Source: Salvia splendens | Lineage: Eukaryota; Streptophyta; Magnoliopsida; Lamiales; Lamiaceae | NCBI RefSeq assembly: GCF_004379255.2 | Contig: NC_056033.1 | Coordinates: 41,008,719 to 41,072,718 of the forward strand | DNA: 64,000 nt | Direction of reading: 5' to 3' | Shown: one piece after another, positions 56,473 through 64,000 of the stretch | Layout: every line of letters starts with the position of its first letter | Position numbering within the stretch: the first letter of the stretch is position 1 | Made by a program: the position numbers and the translations under genes | The notes under the pieces: model-generated | Databases searched by the model: none | The model's input: only the letters and a program-made list of their open reading frames with translations | Told to the model about the DNA's origin: nothing

Positions 56473-59400
56473 ATGGGCTCCAAAGGAAGGCTGCTATTTG
56501 ATCTTAATGAACCACCTGCTGAAAATGAAGATGATAACAATAGTGTTGTTTGCTTCCAGCCTCAGAGGGCTATTCCTTCAATCACTGCACCAACTGACTT
56601 GTTTGTGGCATCTGCTGGTCTCCAAGGGATAGTAAATAACAATGCTTTCTCCCATGCTTCGTCTGTATCTGGTTTCCAGCCATTCGTCAGGTCCAAAGTT
56701 GTTAAGGGACCTGATGTTTTGGATGAAAAAAAGAGTTTCATGGATGTGTCTAGCAATATTGCATCTTCATCCAAATCGAGCAATGGCCAGGATACGAAGG
56801 ATTCGCCAATTATACAATCAGGTTTATTAGATGTTCAGGATGCAGAGAAGGAAGAAGGGGAATGGTCTGATGCAGAGGGCTCTGGAGATGCTTACAAAAG
56901 AAGTGTTCTTCGTGAAGACTCAACTGGTGCTAGTGATAAACAGGTTTTAGACAAAAACACAGTCGAGATGATTGAGAACAACGTCCACATTGCAGGTGCT
57001 GATAATTTATCTCCTAATCATGGTAATGTAAAGAATGAAAATGGCTGCCCTTTGGAGAAGAATCCTGAAACAAATGATAAGAAAGGCCATGCATCCATGG
57101 AGGGTTCGGAAGAATCTGCTCCAGTGCCAAAACAAAGAGAAGTTAAAGGAATTGAAGCTAATCATGCATTGAAGTACGGAAATAGTATTGGAAAGCGTCC
57201 TAAGCTGGACCAGCAAAAAGAAGCAATGTTAGGGAAGAAGCGTAGCAGGCAGACCATGTTTCTCAATTTAGAAGATATTAAGCAAGCTGGTGTTTTGAAG
57301 TCCTCGACTCCTAGAAGGCAGATTCCTGCACCAACTATAACTCGGACTATGAAAGAAACCCGTCCTACTTTGGGATCTGCTGAACGTGGGGATAAGCAAA
57401 GTCAGCTTGTAGTTAGAGATGCAAAACAATCTGAGTTGTTGAGCAATGAAGGAAATAGTTTTGTGGAGTCAAATGAGTGTAAATCTGAGAGTAATGGTGA
57501 CCATAGTTCTGGCTCTAATGGAGTTCCTAGGAAATTCAATACCGTGACTGATGTTTCTTCAGAAGGACAAACACCAGTGCTTCGGAAGCTGCCTCCTGAC
57601 ACAAGACAACATAAGAATCCACAGTTCACTGGTAGGAAACCAGCTATTAGCAGCCAGACTTCTGTTGATCCTAAATTAGCTGCAAAAAAGCTACCTAACA
57701 AGAAACAAACTACAACAAGCAACCAATATCAAGATTCCTCTGTGGAGCGCCTTCTGCGTGAGGTGACAAATGAATCTTTTTGGCATCATCCAGGTATCCA
57801 AGTATAAACTCGTTATTGCACTACTTTTGCCTGATGTTAGTCATCTTTCTTTTTGTTGACCTACCCTTTATGTTTAAGTATACTTTCTTCCATCATGTAC
57901 AATTTTATTCATTCTACCCTACATGTCGGTGATGAGAAATAACATGTTTTCTTGTTATGTGCACAATAAATCTGATTGAACATCCTGTGATTTTCTTGAT
58001 GCTAATGGTGAAAACTTGGAAGCAACAACTTTGCTGCCTCCCTTCTTTGTGGCATGTAATATAATACAACTGCAGTGATGCATTTGGTTGTCAATTGATG
58101 ATTTATTTAGCTAGCCTCTTGACTAGCATTTGTTGATTTCTTTCAGCTTTTACTTCCTTCCATGTTTTGACATCTTCTATTGAATTAGAAGTGTAATCTT
58201 TTGGATACTTTACTGTAAAATGTGGCAGGGTCCTATAAACTGGCCTATTTGCTTTGTGACCATGGTGCAGTGTTAAAAGATTTTTTTTCCCCATAGTTCC
58301 ATAATTGAAAATCTTCTCAAGTCTATGCTTTTGGCTCTCTAGAAGGCAATGTTAATGCAATTAGAGTGCCTAAAACTCTGCAAATTAGAAATTGGAACCA
58401 AGCTGAAACTGAAACCAAATAAGTCCTTCGCTTTAGCCAGCACTTTGTGATTTCTGGATCTCATGGCATCTGCCGCCCAGAATTATTATTTTCTTATTAT
58501 TGAATACTCCCTTCGTCCCCTAAAAATAGAAACTCTTTTCTTTTTGGTCCGTCCTCTAAAAATAGAAACTTTCTATTTAAGGAAATTTATTTCTCTCCAA
58601 TGAGGTGAGACCCATTTTCCTCTAACACACTTTTCTTTCTATTTCTCTCTTACTTTACCAATTTTCATCAAAACCCGTGCTGTTTCAAAAGTTCCTATTT
58701 TTAGGGGACGGAGGGAGTATAACATTATCTACGACATGTCATTTTTAGTTCACTTATACCTACATGTTTCTTTGAAACAGAAGAAGAGGAGCTGAAGCGT
58801 GTTCCTGGTAGCTTTGACTCAGTTGAAGACTATATCAGCGTATTTGAGCCCCTGCTTTTTGAAGAATGTCGAGCGCAGCTTTATAGTACTTGGGAGGAGT
58901 CATTAGAAACAGTTTCAAATCATGTTAGGGTATGCATAAAAAGCATTGAACGGCGGGAAAGGGGTACTGTTCTAATACTTCGACTCTATCTCATACTAAT
59001 TCTTAGTATAACATCTTGTTCTTCAGTATTTAAGTTGCATGCAGAAGTTCTACATGCCCAGTGTAAACCCAGCAAGATGTTCTCTGTAGCTTTTAAAATA
59101 ATCTTAATTGATATTGTTGTTGTCTGTTATGTTGCTTCCTGAAAACTACGTATGAGGAATCCTGAAAATGGTGATTCTCAGATACTTATCTTCATGTGTT
59201 ATAATTATTGAAGTTAATTCTTGGCAACCAATAGATCCTTTTAATAGTTCTAACACAACTTTACTGATGCACTTTGGATTTTGTTTTGCATGCATTACAT
59301 GATGTAAGCCACTTTAGGAACTTAGTTATTGTTTCTTTCTTCTTCCTAAATTTTAGTCATCCTGCTCTCTCTCTCTCTCTCCCCCCCCTTTTTTACTTTT

Positions 59401-62400
59401 TAGTAAATGTTTTTGGTTTCTCTTAATCTCTACTATGAAGAAAAGAGCAACTAATATTTTTTACTTGTTTTAAATCACTGAATTACTCTTGGCAGATCTT
59501 TAATACTAGCTCTAGGTAATTTTCTTCCCTCCGGCTGCTGAAGTGTGTTCATTTTCTGTTTTTGGATTTCCAGGATGGTTTGATGTGATTCTGACTCCAC
59601 CGCATGAATACAAATGGTCATTCAAGGAGGGAGAAGTTGCCGTTCTGTCATCCCCCAAGCCTGGAGCAGGTGAATATATGATGTTAATTTCTCTTGTTTT
59701 ATTCTCCCTTTCGTTTCAGATAAACATTAGTTTGATGTCATTTATAACGTGAGCTATATCTCTAACATGCTATCTGTGGGTGATCCAGTTCATATTAGGA
59801 GGAATAGTAGTTCCTTGGCCCTGGAAGACGAGGAGAAGCCAGAAGTTAGTGGCCGTGTGGCTGGGACAGTCAGGAGATATATACCTATTGATACCAGAGA
59901 GTATACTGGGGCAATTCTTCACTTCTATGTTGGAGATTTATATGATTCTAGCAGGTGGGCCGTCCCTGTCAACTTGTTCCATTTGTCTTTTGTTTTGGTT
60001 TGGCTAGGTTAGAGCAATTAGTGCATCTAGGCTATCTAATTTCTGGCTCATGAACTTAGTACTTACGAAGTATTTTGTTTTTTTAAAATATTCTAGCAAG
60101 ATTGATGATGACCATATTCTGCGGAAGCTCCATCCTGGGGGAGTATGGTACCTGACTCTGCTTGGAACTCTCGCAACCACCCAACGGGAATATATTGCTC
60201 TGCATGCATTCCGTCGTCTTAATATGCAGGTTTTGTTCGAAACTAGTTTGTGCAGAGATTGGAATGCATGATTTAAATTGTTTGGCTTAATTAATGCTGA
60301 TACCTCTTGCAGATGCAAAATGCTATTCTTCAGCCTAGTCCAGACCAGTTCCCAAAATATGAAGAACAGCCACCAGCTATGCCTGATTGCTTCACTCCAA
60401 ACTTTGTTGAACACCTTCGCAGAACCTTTAATGGACCCCAGTTAGCTGCAATTCAATGGGCTGCAACGCATACAGCTGCTGGTACATCAAATGGCGTGAT
60501 GAAGAAATCAGAGCCATGGCCCTTTACTTTGGTCCAGGGTCCTCCTGGCACAGGTAAAACACATACTGTCTGGGGAATGCTTAATGTGATCCACCTTGTC
60601 CAGTACCAGCACTACTATATGGCATTGCTAAAGAAACTGGCGCCTGAAAGCTATAAGCAGGTTAATGAGAGCAACTCAGACAGTGTGGCCTCTGGTTCCA
60701 TTGATGAAGTTCTGCAGAGCATGGATCAGAATCTATTTCGGACTCTTCCAAAACTTTGCCCAAAGCCAAGAATGCTCGTGTGTGCTCCCTCAAATGCAGC
60801 AACTGATGAGTTGCTTTCACGTGTGCTTGACCGTGGATTTATTGATGGCGAAATGAAGGTTTATCGCCCTGATGTTGCTCGAGTTGGTGTGGATTCTCAG
60901 ACTAAAGCTGCTCAGGCAGTTTCTGTGGAACGAAGGACTGAACAACTTTTATCGAAAAGTCGTGATGAGGTCCATGGATGGATGCACAGTTTGAGGATTC
61001 GTGAAAACCAGTTAGCTCAGCAAATTGCTTACCTTCAAAGAGAACTTAATGTTGCAGCAGTCACTGGACGTGCACAGGGATCTGTTGGTGTTGATCCTGA
61101 TGTTCTTCTGGCAAGAGACCAAAACCGAGATGCATTTCTTCAAAACCTTGCAGCAGCTGTAGAAAATAGAGATAAAACTCTGGTTGAGATGTCCCGACTT
61201 CTCATTGTGGAAGGTAGGTTTCGAGCTGGTAGCAACTTTAATTTGGAGGAAGCTCGAGCAAATCTGGAGGCAAGTTTTGCCAATGAAGCTGAAATTGTTT
61301 TCACTACTGTCTCGAGTAGTGGACGCAAGTTGTTCTCTCGTCTAACTCATGGCTTCGACATGGTTGTCATTGATGAAGCAGCACAGGCTAGTGAAGTGGC
61401 AATCCTACCTCCACTTTCTCTTGGTGCAGCTCGGTGTGTTCTTGTGGGGGATCCGCAACAGCTTCCTGCCACTGTTATCAGTAAGGCTGCGGGAACCTTG
61501 TTGTACAGTAGAAGCCTGTTTGAGAGGTTTCAGCAAGCAGGCTGCCCAACAATGCTTTTATCCGTGCAATATAGAATGCATCCTCACATTAGGGATTTTC
61601 CTTCAAGACACTTTTATCAAGGACGTCTTACAGATAGTGAAAGTGTTATTAATTTGCCAGATGAAAAATATTACAAAGATTCACTACTGAGGCCTTATGT
61701 CTTTTTTGATATCAGTTATGGGCGTGAATCTCATCGGGGGAGTTCCGTGTCTTATCAGAATACACAAGAAGCACAGTTTTGTGTTCGTTTATATGAGCAC
61801 CTTCAGAAGGCTATAAAATCATTGGGAATTGGGAAAGTGTCTGTTGGCATAATTACTCCTTATAAGCTGCAGTTGAAATGCCTTCAAAGGGAGTTCAAGG
61901 ATGTTTTGAATTCAGATGATGGGAAAGACATCTATATTAATACAGTGGATGCGTTCCAAGGCCAAGAACGTGATGTCATAATCATGTCTTGTGTTCGCGC
62001 ATCAAGTCATGGAGTTGGGTTCGTTGCGGACATTCGTAGGATGAATGTTGCACTTACTCGAGCAAGAAGAGCTCTCTGGGTAAAATTCTGATTTCTTTCT
62101 TTGTTTCGTCTTTCCTATTCTTCTTCATTCTTATAAGAGTTTCTACTCTAAAATTTATAAAAAAATTAATAAAAAAGCCCCTCATGGCTAGTAGGGGGCT
62201 ATGAAGACACCTATGTGAGTTTTAACATTGTTCCCATGCTCACAGGTAATGGGAAATGCAAATGCGCTGGTGCAGTCTGATGATTGGGCTGCACTAATTG
62301 ATGATTCCAAAGCACGAAGTTGTTACTTAGACATGGATTCTCTGCCTAAAGAGTTTATCCCTGAGAATCCTACCTATGGCGCTTTTTCCTCCAAGCTCTC

Positions 62401-62458
62401 TGGTGGAAGGGGCTTGAGATCTGGGCCAAGATACAGATCATATGATTCACAAGTATAA
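56473..62458 (+). CDS. SEN1/senataxin-like superfamily 1 RNA/DNA helicase
   Basis: Coding exons 56473-57793, 58781-58963, 59574-59669, 59789-59954, 60097-60229, 60313-62079 and 62246-62458 give 1292 aa with consistent phases. The start MGSKGRLLFDLNEPPAE matches plant SEN1-like helicases. Residues 1-450 are low-complexity and acidic/basic, with a KEEGEWSDAEG motif and a possible nuclear signal (KKRSRQ). A beta-rich domain follows, then the helicase core: Walker A GPPGTGKT (about 709), DEAA box (VIDEAAQAS, about 985), GDPQQLPA (about 1012), QGQERDVIIMS (about 1183) and ALTRARRALW (about 1213). Yeast Sen1 and human senataxin resolve R-loops and act in transcription termination; a nuclear role here is inferred. 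The stop is at 62456. The gene is unrelated to the BXL cluster. Confidence 0.93.
58505..58719. mobile_element. Stowaway MITE in a helicase intron
   Basis: TA, then CTCCCTTCGTCCCCTAAAAATAG ... CTATTTTTAGGGGACGGAGGGAG, then TA. The body is 211 bp (58507-58717) with terminal inverted repeats of about 23 bp. It is in the first coding intron (57794-58780). Confidence 0.9.
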
Positions 62459-64000
62459 GTCCTGATCTGGCACACCATCGAAAGAAGATGAATTGCATTT
62501 AAAATTCCAAGGAATGGAGCCGAAGGGCGGGAGCAGATTTGTTGGATGACTGTGATTAACCTATTGACAAATCTCGAGATGCCTAACAGCATGGCACACC
62601 AAAGAGCAGAAAACTGCTGCTGTTATTGGAAAACAGGATGTGAATATGGGTTTGATCTTGAAATTACCATTCAATAACCACCCCATCCTTGGCCTCGTGA
62701 TTGATTGGACTGTGGAAGCTGATAGAAGTGGCAAGTTCCCTGGAGATGAACCCCAACTTGGGGGCACTGCAGGAAGATGGGCTTCAACGTCAAAACATAT
62801 TTATTAAAACATGGCTACTTGTTGAAGGATCTTTGCATTTCGGTCAAATAACTTTGAGGTTGCAGTTTGCTTGGGCACCTCAAGATGTTTGCTTATGTGG
62901 GGGTGAGTGAAGTGAAATCCCTTCCTCAGGTACTCATAAGATTTCCGTTATACGAGGTGCTACATTTAGAATCGGCAATGCAATAATCTTACTGATTTAC
63001 TGAATTATTTGGATAGATTAGGATGGATGGGACATCATGTCTTACTATGAAACAGTTTCTCAAGGAGGATTCCTTATGGAGATTCTTGATTTTCTTCTCC
63101 AACAAGTTTTCCTTATCTAATGCGTTCCACAGCTCAACATGTATTTAAGATGATGGATCTCACGATTTCTTATGGCTCTACGACTATGGTTACCTTGAAC
63201 AGAGCTGTCAGTGACTGACTACTCTTTGATGCAAGCTTCAGAAACTCTAGACATGGAAATGGAATACTATTTCTGGGAGGGCGGGTGGCCGATAGTCTGA
63301 ATCCTACTGCATATTTCGAGCGTTTGCTGAAGATATGAACCAGCTTAGTTTGCCACACTGCAAAAGGTGTTGTACAGAATGTAGATGCGCTAGAAAATTC
63401 TTTTAAAGATGAAAAAAGGATGTTAGTATATTATACTATATGCCTCCATTACTTCAGCAAAGCTTAACATTTCAAAAATTGAATTAATCCAAATGATTGA
63501 TTTCTTTTAGTTCACATTCTCTGTTTCCTTATAACATCCATTCTTGTCTTGTACATATAATATGTTATATACCATCTATGGAGTTGCTTCAGCATCCATC
63601 CTTGGTCGACTTGAACGGTGCATCTCATCAGTACAGGTACTTGGTATTCTTTGTGTCGTCATTTAAATTTCATGTTCTGATTATGCAAAAACGGTCCAGT
63701 CTCTTGTCAGCTCTGAGCGAAGCTGCCCTCTCTGGCGTGATTATATCTGCAACATCTTTGCTTCCAGGTACTCCCATGTGTCGTTTATGAAGTGGTTTAA
63801 TGCTTGTTACGAGGGCGCTTTCTGGCTACATGTGCTCTACAGAATGGTTGTGTTTGTTGTTGGTTATTCATGTTATGTAGCAAGAAAAGTTGCACGAGTC
63901 CCATATTTTACAGCTCTCATATTTGCTAACATTAATTAAGGTCAGATGCTGAGTTTATGAATGTACTATGTCATGTACCTTACATCATACATTCAAATTT
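62459..64000 (+). other. Helicase 3' untranslated / downstream region
   Basis: No further conserved protein was recognised. The first part is probably 3' untranslated sequence, and GT-AG-like signals later (for example near 63638) could mean that it is spliced. Short frames here (such as MELLQHPSLVDLNGASHQYR near 63578) show no known domain. There is no clear AATAAA close to the stop. Confidence 0.45.

Noticed and set aside
59970..60414. 136-codon minus-strand frame
   Set aside because: It overlaps helicase exons in antisense and has no motif, promoter or homology.

Overview
This is nuclear DNA from a eudicot plant. The genes are multi-exon with GT-AG introns, and there are TATA boxes, AATAAA signals, plant-type mariner, hAT, PIF/Harbinger and Stowaway elements, Ty3/gypsy elements of the Tat type and a copia-type TRIM. 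A lamiid/Lamiales source is only a guess from the general look of the repeats. No bacterial, organellar or CRISPR-like features were seen.

Layout. 1-2181: right-hand part of a decayed DD39D mariner element on the minus strand. 3118-3783: a Harbinger-like remnant. 4104-11675: Ty3/gypsy element E1 (685-bp LTRs, target duplication AATCC), inserted in the upstream region of a beta-xylosidase gene. 12010-51399: five tandem GH3 beta-xylosidase/arabinofuranosidase copies, all on the plus strand, here called BXL-1 to BXL-5. BXL-1 and BXL-2 have complete reading frames (764 and 768 aa). BXL-3 has three deletions. BXL-4 is a 5'-truncated pseudogene split inside exon 3 by Ty3/gypsy element E2 (30630-41774, 742-bp LTRs, target duplication CTCGT) and carries a TRIM in an intron. 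BXL-5 is a diverged paralog with one apparent frameshift in its last exon. Introns and spacers of the cluster hold a hAT element, two more Harbinger-type elements, a 123-bp solo LTR and Stowaway MITEs. 54773-62458: a SEN1/senataxin-like superfamily 1 helicase gene (1292 aa over seven coding exons). Its 3' flank fills the rest of the window.

How the parts relate. The BXL genes encode secreted enzymes that trim xylosyl or arabinosyl residues from cell-wall polysaccharides. The cluster shows duplication and decay: two good copies, two wrecks and one doubtful copy. E1 and E2 belong to one family. E2 looks structurally complete, with LTRs identical by eye and open gag-pro and pol frames, plus a spliced antisense gene block between pol and the 3' LTR. 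E1 lacks that block and has three coding lesions.

The most interesting signal is the gag-pro/pol junction of both elements. The two frames are in phase and separated by a single UAG followed by CAA UCA, which matches the tobamovirus-type readthrough context (UAG CAR YYA). This suggests that Pol is made by stop-codon readthrough. All coordinates of exons and element ends were worked out by eye from splice sites, paralog comparison and target-site duplications.
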